From positions 1,922,001 to 1,986,000 of the forward strand of contig NZ_FOZE01000001.1 in assembly GCF_900113225.1 (NCBI RefSeq): a stretch of 64,000 nucleotides of DNA, written 5' to 3'. The notes beneath the pieces are model-generated. The model had not been told where the DNA came from and did not search any database. It saw only the letters and a list, made by a program, of their open reading frames with translations. Source of the DNA: Mitsuaria sp. PDC51 (GTDB lineage Bacteria; Pseudomonadota; Gammaproteobacteria; Burkholderiales; Burkholderiaceae_C). Positions 53,391 through 62,334 of this stretch are shown here, piece by piece (positions within the stretch are counted from its first letter, which is position 1; each line of letters starts with the position of its first letter). The translations under genes were made by a program, and so were the position numbers.

Positions 53391-54517
53391 CGCGTGGGGC
53401 TCCAGCCACCGGGGACGGGAAGAAAGCTGCCCATCTGGCGATGCACGCGATATAGCACCGCGGCATCGTGGGTCAGGGTGACGGTCTTTCCCGGGTCGAA
53501 GACGCCGTCGGTCACGATCGCGCCGCGCCAGGAGGCGGCCTGGCCGACGGGCGGGTGCCAGCCGATGCCCTCCCGCGCATAGAGCACGCCTTGCGCGCTG
53601 CCCGGCGCGGAGAGGTCGAGGCGGCCGTCGACGACCAGCACCAGGGGCGCGCCGTCCAGCGCAGCGGGCGGCCATTCGCTCAGGCGCGCGTCGCCGTCGA
53701 TCCAGATCAGGCGACGGCCCCGCGCCAGGGCCTGGGCGAGCGGCGCGCCGCAGTCGGCGTCGCAGCGCATGCGCGCGATGGCGGGCTGACTGCGATATCG
53801 CATCGCCGGATAGCCGAAGACGCGCAGGAAGCTGCCCGGCCCTTCGGTCGCCGCCTGCGGCGGCGGCAGCCGCAGGGCGCTGAGCAGGGCCAGATGCCGG
53901 GCAGCCTCGGCAAGGCCGGAGGGGCCTTCGGACAGGTCGTCGCAGTCGGCCCGGCGGTCGCTGCATCCGCGCACGATCAGCTTCAGCTGGCCGGCCGGGC
54001 CCGCGTCGGTGAAACGAACGGTGAAGCGTGGTTGCGGATCCAGGGGTCGCGCGTCCGCGGTGGGTGATGCGCCGGCGGGGTCGCGCTGGGTCGCGCACTG
54101 GCAGGTCCAGCGGAGCGGTCCGGTGTTCGTGCAGGCCGGGGACATCGCGCCCCCTGCGCCTGGGGCGCTGGGCTTCGCGCGGTAATGCCCGTCCGCGCCG
54201 AGCTCCAGGAAGCGGCTGCGGAAGTCGGTCGCGGAGGCGCTGGAGGTGCCGGCGGCGGCAATGTCGGCGCTCGGGCCGGCTGGATGCGATGCCGGCCGGC
54301 AGCTGTCGTCCACATGGCCGCCGTTGAGCATCGCGATCGCCCAGGCCATGCCGGCCTCGGCCGCCTCGAAGGCGGTGGCGGCGCGGTGGTCATTGGCGGC
54401 CACGCGCTGGGCCGTCGTCAACTGGCGGGTGGCCCAGGCAGCACCCAGCGCCAGCACGCCGAGCAGCACGACGCACATCGCCAGCGTGCCGAGTCCCCGT
54501 TGCAGGCGCCGGGTCAT
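53387..54517 (-). CDS. PilX-like minor pilin
   Basis: Protein of 376 aa with an N-terminal helix (LGTLAMCVVLLGVLALGAAW) and the PilX-type AATAFEAAEAGMAWAIAML segment, but without a classical G/FTLxE prepilin site. The long periplasmic part holds several cysteines (DSCRP, SPACTN, WTCQCAT, RGCSD, RADCDD, RMRCDADCG). Minor pilins prime pilus assembly and sit at the tip. Both ends overlap neighbours (ATGA with pilW before and pilV after), so the set is strictly co-translated. The PilY1 gene that usually follows is absent. Confidence 0.72.
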   Translation of the reverse strand: MTRRLQRGLGTLAMCVVLLGVLALGAAWATRQLTTAQRVAANDHRAATAFEAAEAGMAWAIAMLNGGHVDDSCRPASHPAGPSADIAAAGTSSASATDFRSRFLELGADGHYRAKPSAPGAGGAMSPACTNTGPLRWTCQCATQRDPAGASPTADARPLDPQPRFTVRFTDAGPAGQLKLIVRGCSDRRADCDDLSEGPSGLAEAARHLALLSALRLPPPQAATEGPGSFLRVFGYPAMRYRSQPAIARMRCDADCGAPLAQALARGRRLIWIDGDARLSEWPPAALDGAPLVLVVDGRLDLSAPGSAQGVLYAREGIGWHPPVGQAASWRGAIVTDGVFDPGKTVTLTHDAAVLYRVHRQMGSFLPVPGGWSPTR

Positions 54518-55296
54518 GGACAGTCTCCCGCGAGCGCGTCGTTGCGCACGAGGCCACGCACCGTCAGCTGTTGACGGACCCGGTGATCGTGAACGGCCTC
54601 GGCGTCGAGCACCAGTTCGACCATGCGGGTCAGGATCGCTGGGCCACAAGCGGGCGCGTCGCCACCCCCACCGCCACCCCCACCGCTGCCACTGCCGCCG
54701 TCGGTTGGAGGCGGCGCGGGCGGCGGCGTTCCCGGCGAGCAGGCGCGCGCGCAGGCGTCTCCCAGCGACTTCGCCTGCGAGTCGACCCGCAGGTCGAAGG
54801 CGCGCACGCGCAGCAGCGCCGGATCGGTCAGCGGCTGGTAGCGGCCCGCGACCAACTGGTCGATGCGGCCCTCGCTCCAGCGGAACCCGGCGACCTCCCG
54901 GACGCCGGTCCCGCCGGCCGAGCTGCCGTCCCGGGAGAAGCTGTAGGTCACGTGGGTGCCGGCTTCTCCCACGTCCAGGTCGGCGTAGGGGTTGCGGACC
55001 GGCGCGGGTGCATCGGCCTGCCAGAGGGCCTCCTGCGGTCGGTCCCAGAAGGCGGCACGGCGCAGGTCGCGCAGGATCAGCTCCGCGGTGGCGCGCAGCT
55101 CTTGCTGCACTTGCAGCTCCAGCAGCAACCGGTGATGGGCGCCGACTTGAAGGCCGGCCATGGTGAAGGCGCCCGCCATCAGCATCAGGCTGATGGCCAA
55201 GCCGACCAGCAGTTCGACGAGCGTGAAGCCGCGCGAGATCCCCCGCGCATTTCGCGACGCAAGGGGCTGCAGCGGAGGGTGACGATGAGCGGACAT
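54514..55296 (-). CDS. pilW: PilW-like minor pilin
   Basis: Prepilin-like protein of 260 aa. The class III signal SRGFTLVELLVGLAISLMLM is followed by the long helix and a PilW-type head. A Ser/Gly tract (TDGGSGSGGGGGGGG, about residues 197-212) interrupts the head and is probably a polymorphic low-complexity loop. Cysteines lie near the end. It starts 13 bp after the pilE-like gene. Confidence 0.8.
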   Translation of the reverse strand: MSAHRHPPLQPLASRNARGISRGFTLVELLVGLAISLMLMAGAFTMAGLQVGAHHRLLLELQVQQELRATAELILRDLRRAAFWDRPQEALWQADAPAPVRNPYADLDVGEAGTHVTYSFSRDGSSAGGTGVREVAGFRWSEGRIDQLVAGRYQPLTDPALLRVRAFDLRVDSQAKSLGDACARACSPGTPPPAPPPTDGGSGSGGGGGGGGDAPACGPAILTRMVELVLDAEAVHDHRVRQQLTVRGLVRNDALAGDCP

Positions 55297-55309
55297 GCGT
55301 TTGCCCCCT

Positions 55310-55729
55310 TCAGCGCGGCCAGCAGGCGTCGGGCTGTTCGGCGCCCCCGGCGTCCCGGCCCAAGGTGTGGATGGCGCCGGCCTCCAGCCGGAGTGTCAAT
55401 ACCTGGCACTGGCGGTCCCCCGTCTGGCTGCCCTGCGCGATGGCCTCGAGCGTGTAGCGCGTCGCGTCCGCCTGCGCGATGCGCAGCCGGTAGAGGCTGC
55501 TGCGCGTCAACGGCGACTGCGCCAGGTCCTCCAGCCGGTCGGCATAACGGGGGTGGCCGGACCTGAAGCGCTCCTGCGCCAGCTGGAGCGCCAGCAAGGC
55601 CTCCCGCGCTTCGGCGCGCCGTCCTTTCAGGACGTGCTCGCGGAAACTCGGCAGCGTCAGCACGGCGAGGACGGCCAGGATCGCCATCACGATCACGATC
55701 TCGATCAACGAGAAGCCCCGCGTCCTCAT
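55310..55729 (-). CDS. PilE-like type IV pilin
   Basis: Short pilin of 139 aa with the prepilin site TRGFSLIEIVIVMAILAVLA and the glutamate at position 5 of the mature protein. The head contains ALQLAQERFRSGHPRYADRL, typical of minor PilE proteins in betaproteobacteria, and two cysteines that may close a D-loop. Its start overlaps the fimT stop (ATGA). Confidence 0.83.
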   Translation of the reverse strand: MRTRGFSLIEIVIVMAILAVLAVLTLPSFREHVLKGRRAEAREALLALQLAQERFRSGHPRYADRLEDLAQSPLTRSSLYRLRIAQADATRYTLEAIAQGSQTGDRQCQVLTLRLEAGAIHTLGRDAGGAEQPDACWPR

Positions 55730-56346
55730 GCGCACCTCGGCAGGCGGCTCGCGGTGCCCTCGGCCGCGCAACTGCGCACGCGACCGGTGAGGCTGACGAT
55801 GTGGCGGATCGCGCCGATGCCTTCCATGCGGACCTCGACCGTGCCGCTCACCGACACGGTGCCCTGGCGGCCGCTGAAGAGCATCGACGGCACGTTGGAC
55901 ACCACCTCCGGCTGGCCGCGGCCTCGTGTCCAGCGCATCTGCTTGATGGCCTGGGCACCGGCGTCGCAGACCGGCGGGGTGTCCATCCGGCAGCCACAGC
56001 CGCCGAGGGGGCCGGTGTGCAGCACGTAGCAGCGTCCGCTGCCGGCCACCGGGGACTCGTCGCCGCCAAAGCGCAGGATCACATTGCGCGCGCCCTGGAT
56101 GGCCTCGCTGCGTGCCAGCTGAAGGTCGCCAAGGACAGCCTGCGCGCTGTTGGCGAGCCGCTGGCGCCAGAGCCAGTCGCGCATGTCGGGGCCGGCGAGC
56201 ATCGCCGCGAGCGCGACGATCGCGATCGACACGAGCAACTCGATCAGGCTGAAGCCGCGACCGTCGCCCGGTGGCACGGGGCCATCGCGGAATGCGGGCA
56301 CGGGAAGGGCGGGGACGGGAAGAGGGAGGGGAAGGGCAGTGGGCAC
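55726..56346 (-). CDS. GspH/FimT-type pseudopilin
   Basis: Pseudopilin of 206 aa. The leader is unusually long (30 residues) and built of Pro/Leu/Val repeats (PLPLPVPALPVPA), then the prepilin site GRGFSLIELLVSIAIVALAA and a GspH/FimT head (LGDLQLARSEAI...VILRF). GTG 56346 is supported by GGAG upstream; no later start keeps the basic residue before Gly. It heads the fimT-pilE-pilW-pilX-pilV set. Confidence 0.8.
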   Translation of the reverse strand: MPTALPLPLPVPALPVPAFRDGPVPPGDGRGFSLIELLVSIAIVALAAMLAGPDMRDWLWRQRLANSAQAVLGDLQLARSEAIQGARNVILRFGGDESPVAGSGRCYVLHTGPLGGCGCRMDTPPVCDAGAQAIKQMRWTRGRGQPEVVSNVPSMLFSGRQGTVSVSGTVEVRMEGIGAIRHIVSLTGRVRSCAAEGTASRLPRCA

Positions 56347-56415
56347 GTCGGTCTCCGGAAGAGTTGCCAGGAACTCTAGGGAGACACGCGTCGCGGCGCT
56401 TCGCCTTCAGGTGGG

Positions 56416-56447
56416 AAAAGCCGGCCCGCTGAAGGGGGCCGGCTTTT
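56416..56447 (-). terminator. Rho-independent terminator after nrdR
   Basis: AAAAGCCGGCCC (56416-56427) pairs with GGGCCGGCTTTT (56436-56447), followed on the minus strand by the T-run. It lies 8 bp beyond the nrdR stop and separates the glyA-nrdR transcript from the pilin operon. Confidence 0.88.
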
Positions 56448-56454
56448 GGGGGGC

Positions 56455-56898
56455 TCAGATGTCCCGGATCAGCTGCCGGAACTCGTCGACGTCCTCGAAC
56501 GAGCGGTACACCGATGCGAAGCGCACGTAGGCCACCTTGTCGATGCGCTTGAGCTCGCGCATCACATGCTCGCCGAGCTTGGTCGACGGGATCTCGCGGG
56601 CGCCGCTGCTCAGCAGCTTCTCCTGGATGCGTTCCAGCGCGGCGTCGATCTGCTCGATGCTGACGGGACGCTTGCGCAGCGCCAGCGTCATCGACGCGCG
56701 CAGCTTGCCCATGTCGAAGTCGGCGCGCGTGCCGTCCTTCTTCACGACCATGGGCAGCGCGATCTCCGCGCGCTCGTAGGTCGTGAAGCGCTTGTCGCAG
56801 GACTGGCAGCGCCGACGGCGACGCACCACGTCGCCTTCATCCGATTCGCGGGTCTCCGAGACTTGCGTGTCGCCGTGACCGCAGAAGGGGCAACGCAT
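56455..56898 (-). CDS. nrdR: Transcriptional repressor NrdR
   Basis: Zinc-ribbon and ATP-cone repressor of ribonucleotide reductase genes, 147 aa, exactly the family length. The zinc ribbon is [13 protein letters not shown] with [17 protein letters not shown]; the ATP-cone begins [19 protein letters not shown]. It binds NrdR boxes when dATP is high. It follows glyA by 16 bp. Confidence 0.97.
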   Translation of the reverse strand: MRCPFCGHGDTQVSETRESDEGDVVRRRRRCQSCDKRFTTYERAEIALPMVVKKDGTRADFDMGKLRASMTLALRKRPVSIEQIDAALERIQEKLLSSGAREIPSTKLGEHVMRELKRIDKVAYVRFASVYRSFEDVDEFRQLIRDI

Positions 56899-56914
56899 GC
56901 GCCGCGGGCTCCGC

Positions 56915-58165
56915 TCAGCGGTAGACCGGGAACTGACGGGTCAGTTCGGCCACCTTGTCGCGCACGCGGGCCAGGTTGGCCTCGTCATGCGGGTTGTCCA
57001 GCACGTCGGCGATCAGGTGGGCGGTCGCGCGGACCTGCTCCTCCTTGAAGCCGCGGGTGGTCATCGCCGGCGTGCCCAGGCGGATGCCGCTGGTGACCAT
57101 GGGCTTCTGCGGGTCGTTGGGGATGCCGTTCTTGTTGCAGGTCATGTGGGCGGCGCCCAGGATGGCCTCGGCTTCCTTGCCGGTCAGGTTCTTCGGACGC
57201 AGGTCCACCAGCATCACGTGGCTCTCGGTGCCGCCGGAGACGATGCGCAGGCCGCGCTCGATCAGCGTCTGCGCCAGCACCTTGGCGTTGGCGACGACCT
57301 GCTGCTGGTAGGCCTTGAATTCCGGCGACAGCGCTTCCTTGAAGGCCACCGCCTTGCCGGCGATGACGTGCATCAGCGGACCGCCCTGGATGCCGGGGAA
57401 GATCGCCGAGTTGATCTTCTTGGCGATCGCTTCGTCGTTGGTCAGGATGATGCCGCCGCGCGGGCCGCGCAGGCTCTTGTGCGTCGTCGAGGTCACCACG
57501 TCCGCGTGCGTCAGCGGGTTCGGGTAGACGCCCGCGGCGATCAGGCCGGCGTAGTGCGCCATGTCGACCATGAAGTAGGCGCCGATCTCCTTGGCGATCC
57601 TGCCGAAGCGCTCGAAGTCGATGCGCAGCGAGTAGGCCGAGGCGCCCGCGATGATCAGCTTGGGCTTCTTCTCGCGCGCCAGCGCTTCCATCGCGTCGTA
57701 GTCGATCTCCTCCTTGGCGTCCAGGCCGTAGGAGATGACGTTGAACCACTTGCCGCTCATGTTCAGCGCCATGCCGTGGGTCAGGTGGCCGCCTTCGGCC
57801 AGGCTCATGCCCATGATGGTGTCGCCCGGCTGCAGCAGCGCGAAGAACACGCCCTGGTTGGCCTGCGAGCCGCTGTTGGGCTGCACGTTGGCGAACTCGG
57901 CACCGTAGAGCTGCTTGAGGCGGTCGATCGCCAATTGCTCGACGACGTCGACGTATTCGCAGCCGCCGTAATAGCGCTTGCCGGGATAGCCCTCGGCGTA
58001 CTTGTTGGTCAGCTGGCTGCCCTGCGCGGCCATGACCGCCGGCGAGGTGTAGTTCTCCGAGGCGATCAGCTCGATGTGTTCTTCCTGCCGCTGGTTCTCC
58101 TGCTGGATGGCGGCGAAGACTTCGGCGTCGACGTTGGCGAGGGTCTGTTGGGTGCGGTCAAACAT
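56915..58165 (-). CDS. glyA: Serine hydroxymethyltransferase
   Basis: PLP enzyme of 416 aa that converts serine and tetrahydrofolate to glycine and methylene-THF. Motifs: [29 protein letters not shown], and the PLP lysine in [17 protein letters not shown] 58165 ([17 protein letters not shown]) is canonical. The upstream leader, about 230 nt from a TACACT box, is unusually long and structured. Confidence 0.97.
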   Translation of the reverse strand: MFDRTQQTLANVDAEVFAAIQQENQRQEEHIELIASENYTSPAVMAAQGSQLTNKYAEGYPGKRYYGGCEYVDVVEQLAIDRLKQLYGAEFANVQPNSGSQANQGVFFALLQPGDTIMGMSLAEGGHLTHGMALNMSGKWFNVISYGLDAKEEIDYDAMEALAREKKPKLIIAGASAYSLRIDFERFGRIAKEIGAYFMVDMAHYAGLIAAGVYPNPLTHADVVTSTTHKSLRGPRGGIILTNDEAIAKKINSAIFPGIQGGPLMHVIAGKAVAFKEALSPEFKAYQQQVVANAKVLAQTLIERGLRIVSGGTESHVMLVDLRPKNLTGKEAEAILGAAHMTCNKNGIPNDPQKPMVTSGIRLGTPAMTTRGFKEEQVRATAHLIADVLDNPHDEANLARVRDKVAELTRQFPVYR

Positions 58166-58527
58166 GATTTGATGTCGGCTCAAGGGTTGGCGCCGCCCGC
58201 CCGGCGGCGCATCGGCGCGATCGCGGGGCGCGATGCGGCGACGGATGCCGGAACGACGGCGGCCCAGGCGAACGGCACGGACAGCCGGAGGAGACCCCGG
58301 CCGTTCGCGCTTCCCGGTGGTGACCCACCTCGGGCGACGCCTGCGCGGTGAAGGAATCATCACCGGACAGGGCGCCCTGATCGCCAGTTGCGCGAAGCGT
58401 GCAGTGTAGCCGCACCGGAGCGGGGCACGGCGCGGGTCGTGACATTGTTCCTGGCTGGAGGCACGCCGACGCGCCAATGAAAAAACGGGTTCCGAGGAAC
58501 CCGTTTTTTCGAGGCGCGGTGGCTGGA
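58166..58527. other. Structured glyA leader and intergenic region
   Basis: 362 bp without a protein gene. On the minus strand a TACACT box (58408-58403) would start a leader of about 235 nt before glyA. The leader has several possible stems: CGGTGA/TCACCG and GGTGG/CCACC around 58316-58371, and GC-rich stems nearer the ATG. This could be a riboswitch or attenuator for one-carbon metabolism, but I do not recognise a known class. The end near 58480-58509 is the terminator of the next gene. Confidence 0.4.
58480..58509 (-). terminator. Rho-independent terminator of the lytic transglycosylase gene
   Basis: AAAAAACGGGTTCC (58480-58493), loop GA, then GGAACCCGTTTTTT (58496-58509): a perfect 14-base stem with A/T tails on both sides, 18 bp beyond the stop at 58528. 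Confidence 0.95.
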
Positions 58528-59379
58528 TCAGCGCATCACGGCGGTCATCGCGACCTGCTCGCCGCCGGTGGCCGGCGCTGAGGCCGGCTCGCGGATCGGG
58601 CGCGGCGCGGACGGGCTGACGTTGCGACCCTGGACCACCGCCTTGAGCAGGTCCTGCTCGGCCAGCACGCGGGCGGCGTAGCCGGTGTCGTCGGGCAGGT
58701 TGGTGGCGCCGACGTAACGACGCAGGCCTTCCTCGAGGCTGCCGGCGCGCTGGATGCATTCCTTGAGCACCTGCACGCCGACGCGCAGGTTGGTGATCGG
58801 GTCGAACGCGGCCAGGTTGCCGCCGAAGGCCTCGTACTTGTCGTCGTGGACGCGCGTCATCACCTGCATCAGGCCCTGTGCGCCGACGGCGCTCTGGGCG
58901 AAGGGGTTGAAGCCCGATTCGATCGCCATGATCGACAGGATCAGCGTGGGATCGACGCGCGCGCGCTGGCCCACGTCCCAGGCTTCCTTGACCAGGCGGC
59001 TCACCGGCTCCGGCGCCACGCGGTAGCGGCGCGCCAGGTAGTTGGCGACCAGCGCCTGCTGGCGGGTCAGCTCCTTGGGATCGACCGCGGTGGCGCGGGT
59101 GATCGCCTCGGGCTCGGCCATCAGCGCGAGCACGTCGCCGGAAGCCTCGACGCGCGCCTCGTGGCGGGCGTTGAGCCAGCCCAGCACCTGGCCTTCCAGT
59201 TGCTGGCGCAGGTCGGCCTGGCTGGCGAAGACCAGCCCGACGGCGACGACGGCGAAGCCCACCAGGGCGAGCGTGTTGTGGCTGACGACCAGCAAACCCT
59301 GGCCGATGTCCTTGATGAACAGCACCAGGGCGGCACGCGCCTGGCGGGGGAGGGATAGCAGGTCCGAACGCGCTGTCAT
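58528..59379 (-). CDS. Membrane-anchored lytic transglycosylase (SLT domain)
   Basis: Peptidoglycan lytic enzyme of 283 aa. One N-terminal membrane helix ([18 protein letters not shown]) anchors it to the inner membrane; the SLT fold (about residues 135-235) has the catalytic glutamate in [16 protein letters not shown], then [10 protein letters not shown] and the YVGATN segment. A Pro-rich tail follows. AAGGAG precedes ATG 59379, one of the best ribosome binding sites in the window. It probably trims the cell wall; no secretion-system genes adjoin it. Confidence 0.87.
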   Translation of the reverse strand: MTARSDLLSLPRQARAALVLFIKDIGQGLLVVSHNTLALVGFAVVAVGLVFASQADLRQQLEGQVLGWLNARHEARVEASGDVLALMAEPEAITRATAVDPKELTRQQALVANYLARRYRVAPEPVSRLVKEAWDVGQRARVDPTLILSIMAIESGFNPFAQSAVGAQGLMQVMTRVHDDKYEAFGGNLAAFDPITNLRVGVQVLKECIQRAGSLEEGLRRYVGATNLPDDTGYAARVLAEQDLLKAVVQGRNVSPSAPRPIREPASAPATGGEQVAMTAVMR

Positions 59380-59688
59380 GCGACTCCTTTCTCCGACCAC
59401 GCCCGGTGTGTGCGGGACGAGTCGCAGATCGCGTTCACTCGTCGGACGCACCCTTGGGGGTGGCGATAATGGGCCGGTTCGGGCGTTGTCGGCGGCTCGG
59501 AGGGCTCTCAGAGGGCTCCGGGCGCTTGGCGCGACAGACGGGCGATCCAGCGTCCATTGGCAGCGGACCGGTTTCGCCGTCCCAAAGGCGAAGACCGGGA
59601 TAACCCTGGGGGCCAGGGCAGGGCGCGATTCTATGGATCAACAATAACCCGTCAATAGTATGGGCCTTGTTCATCAAAACTTTTGGTT
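59380..59688. other. Divergent gap between the lytic transglycosylase gene and ubiD
   Basis: 309 bp without a gene. The ubiD-proximal 60 bp are clearly AT-rich (59630-59690), probably the ubiD promoter; TAGTAT at 59656-59661 is a possible -10. A GATAAT on the plus strand near 59464 could be another. No operator-like repeat stands out. Confidence 0.4.
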
Positions 59689-61242
59689 ATGAAGTACCGA
59701 GATCTGCGTGACTTTGTGGGCGCTTTGGAAGGCATGGGGGAACTGCGTCGGGTGACCGATCCGGTGTCGCCGGTCCTGGAGATGACGGCCCTCAGCGACC
59801 TGGTGCTGAGGGCGGAAGGGCCGGCCTTGCTGTTCGAGCGGCCCACCGGCCATCGCATGCCGGTGCTGGCCAACCTGTTCGGCACGCCGCGCCGGGTGGC
59901 GCTGGGCATGGGCGCGGAGTCGACCACCCAATTGAGGGAGGTCGGCCAGTTGCTGGCGACGCTCAAGGAGCCGGAACCGCCGCGCGGCATGCGCGACCTG
60001 GGCAAGCTGGCGCAGATGGGCAAGGCGCTGTGGGACATGAAGCCGGCGCTGGTCAAGCGGCCGGTCTGCCAGGAACAGGTGGTCGAGGGCGCGGCCGTCG
60101 ACCTCAAGCAGCTGCCCATCCAGACCTGCTGGCCAGGCGACATCGGCCCGCTGCTGACCTGGGGCCTCGTGGTGACGCGCGGACCGCAGCGGATCGCCAA
60201 CCCCCGGTTGCGCCAGAACCTGGGTATCTATAGACAGCAGCTGATCGGCCGCCGGCAGCTGATCATGCGCTGGCTGGCGCATCGCGGCGGCGCCCTCGAT
60301 TTCCGCGACTTCGCGATCGCGAATCCGGGACAGCCTTTCCCGATCGCGGTGGCGCTGGGCGCGGACCCGGCGACGACGCTCGGGGCGGTGACGCCGGTGC
60401 CGGACACCCTGTCCGAATACCAGTTCGCCGGGCTGTTGCGCGGCTCCCGGACGGAGGTCGCCGACACGCAGGTCGGCGAGGCCGGCCGGATGCTGCAGGT
60501 GCCTGCGACGTCGGAGATCGTGCTGGAGGGGCACATCCCGCCGGCGGCGCCCGGCTTCACCGGCCACAGCGAGGACGGCATCCCGCTCAAGGAGAAGGGC
60601 GGCTACCTGCACGCGCTGGAGGGGCCCTACGGCGACCACACCGGCTATTACAACGAGCAGGACTGGTTCCCCGTGTTCGAGGTGAACCGCATCACCCAGC
60701 GCGACGGCGCGATCTACCACTCGACCTACACCGGCAAGCCGCCCGACGAGCCGGCGGTGCTGGGCGTGGCGCTGAACGAGGTGTTCGTTCCGATCCTGCA
60801 GAAGCAGTTCCCGGAGATCGTCGACTTCTACCTGCCGCCGGAGGGCTGCAGCTACCGGATGGCGGTGATCTCGATCAAGAAGGCGTACCCGGGCCACGCG
60901 AAGCGGCTGATGTTCGGCCTGTGGAGCTACCTGCGCCAGTTCATGTACACCAAGTTCATCGTGATCGTGGACGAGGACGTGGACATCCGCAGCTGGCAGG
61001 ACGTGATCTGGGCGATCACGACCCGCATGGATCCGGTGCGGGACACGACGCTGGTCGAGGGCACGCCGATCGATTACCTGGACTTCGCCTCGCCGGTCAG
61101 CGGACTGGGCGGGAAGATGGGCCTGGACGCGACCAACAAATGGCCGGGCGAAACCAGTCGCGAATGGGGTCGCGTCATCGAGATGCCGGCCGAGCACAAG
61201 GCCCGCGCGGCGGATCTCTATCAGCGTTTGTTCGGGGGCTAG
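59689..61242 (+). CDS. ubiD: UbiD family decarboxylase
   Basis: Prenylated-FMN-dependent decarboxylase of 517 aa, acting on 3-octaprenyl-4-hydroxybenzoate in ubiquinone synthesis. Motifs: [20 protein letters not shown] at the N-terminus, the prFMN/metal site around [36 protein letters not shown], and the C-terminal [21 protein letters not shown] 59689 gives the canonical start; the TTG six bases before is not needed. Alone on this strand. Confidence 0.95.
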   Translation: MKYRDLRDFVGALEGMGELRRVTDPVSPVLEMTALSDLVLRAEGPALLFERPTGHRMPVLANLFGTPRRVALGMGAESTTQLREVGQLLATLKEPEPPRGMRDLGKLAQMGKALWDMKPALVKRPVCQEQVVEGAAVDLKQLPIQTCWPGDIGPLLTWGLVVTRGPQRIANPRLRQNLGIYRQQLIGRRQLIMRWLAHRGGALDFRDFAIANPGQPFPIAVALGADPATTLGAVTPVPDTLSEYQFAGLLRGSRTEVADTQVGEAGRMLQVPATSEIVLEGHIPPAAPGFTGHSEDGIPLKEKGGYLHALEGPYGDHTGYYNEQDWFPVFEVNRITQRDGAIYHSTYTGKPPDEPAVLGVALNEVFVPILQKQFPEIVDFYLPPEGCSYRMAVISIKKAYPGHAKRLMFGLWSYLRQFMYTKFIVIVDEDVDIRSWQDVIWAITTRMDPVRDTTLVEGTPIDYLDFASPVSGLGGKMGLDATNKWPGETSREWGRVIEMPAEHKARAADLYQRLFGG

Positions 61243-61260
61243 GAATGTCCTGATTCCTAG
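61239..61260 (+). terminator. Hairpin overlapping the ubiD stop
   Basis: CTAGGAAT (61239-61246) and ATTCCTAG (61253-61260) are perfect complements around a six-base loop; the left arm contains the ubiD stop codon. It is not followed by T-rich sequence, so it may protect the mRNA 3' end rather than terminate. Confidence 0.5.
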
Positions 61261-61395
61261 GGGGCGCGGCTTGAATAGGCCGGATGGCCCACCTAAGGTT
61301 GTCAGGCCTTTCCGGCACTTCCTCTGGCGCAGTCTCTGCGCGCCAGGAGCCCTGCGGCAGATCGCCGCGGAGCCCCAAAGGCGGCTGGTCCGCCC

Positions 61396-61440
61396 ACCCC
61401 CTCCCGTCCGGGATGCCCGGCGCGGAGGGGGTTTCTATTT
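61396..61440 (+). terminator. Terminator downstream of ubiD
   Basis: ACCCCCTCC (61396-61404) pairs with GGAGGGGGT (61424-61432), with an inner CCGGG/CCCGG stem, followed by TTCTATTT. This is a rho-independent terminator for the plus strand, 154 bp beyond ubiD and just before the convergent ElyC/YdcF-like gene. Confidence 0.75.
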
Positions 61441-61478
61441 GGGGCGGCTGCGCGATCCCGGCCCGGCGGATGGCCCGT

Positions 61479-62246
61479 TCAGTGGCCGGCCAGGTAGCCC
61501 AGCCATTCGTAGCCCAGGTAGCGCGCGCGGGCGGTGCCGTCCTGCGACGGCAGCAGGTCGCGCCATTCGAACCCGGACAGCGCCAGGCCCATGGGCGCCG
61601 GCACCAGTTCGACCCCGGGCGGCAGTTCCTCCCGGAAGGCGCGCAGCGCCCGGCGCATGTGGACGTCGTGCGTGACCAGCACGACGCGGCGCACGGGCTG
61701 GCCGCGGAGCAGCTCGGCGGTGTAGCGCGCGTTCTCGCGGGTGTCGGTGGCGCGATCCTCCTTCGCGGCAAGCTTGAAACCGAACTCCTGCGCCGCGGTG
61801 CGCTCGGCCAGCGCGGCCTCGGTCATGCGGTCCCCGGGCTCGTCGCGCGGCGTGCCGCCGGTGAAGATCAGCGGGATGCCGGTGCGGCGCGAGAGCCAGA
61901 TGCCGTAGCGCAGCCGTTCGATCGACGCCGGCTTGAGCTGCGCGCTGCCGTACTCCGGCATCAGCCGGCGGGCGCCGCCGCCGAGCACGACGATGACGCT
62001 GTCCCCCGGCGGGATGTCCTGGAGCCGCTGGATCTGCACGGCCTGCTGCGGGCCGAGCAGGCGCTGCTGCAGCCACAGCGCGCCCAGTTCGGTGCTGCCG
62101 ACCCAGACCGCGACCAGCCCGGCCGCGAAGAGCGCGCCCGACAACCACCGCCGGCGATGCCGCAGCCACCAGGCGAGCAGCAGCAGCGGAAAGGCGCCGG
62201 TGGGTGGCAGGAGGAAGGCAGCGACCGCGTGTATCAGGTCGTTCAT
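61479..62246 (-). CDS. ElyC/SanA/YdcF family (DUF218) membrane protein
   Basis: Inner-membrane protein of 255 aa with two N-terminal helices (HAVAAFLLPPTGAFPLLLLA and LSGALFAAGLVAVWVG) and a periplasmic DUF218 domain (about residues 80-245; VIVVLGGGARR, PLIFTGGTPRDEPG, DTRENARYT, VVLVTHDVHMRRA). ElyC-type proteins affect envelope and peptidoglycan integrity; the biochemical activity is unclear. Confidence 0.87.
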   Translation of the reverse strand: MNDLIHAVAAFLLPPTGAFPLLLLAWWLRHRRRWLSGALFAAGLVAVWVGSTELGALWLQQRLLGPQQAVQIQRLQDIPPGDSVIVVLGGGARRLMPEYGSAQLKPASIERLRYGIWLSRRTGIPLIFTGGTPRDEPGDRMTEAALAERTAAQEFGFKLAAKEDRATDTRENARYTAELLRGQPVRRVVLVTHDVHMRRALRAFREELPPGVELVPAPMGLALSGFEWRDLLPSQDGTARARYLGYEWLGYLAGH

Positions 62247-62334
62247 CGGGAGCCGGGGATGGGTGTCAGGTGTTGAGGCCCGCCAGCATAATCAGCTTCC
62301 TTGACGATTCGACCGGTCCCGGCCGGCTGCGCCC

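Noticed and set aside
58166-58759. Extended glyA frame starting at 58759
   Set aside because: The extra N-terminus is Arg/Pro-rich, crosses a strong terminator and has no SHMT homology; ATG 58165 gives the normal length.
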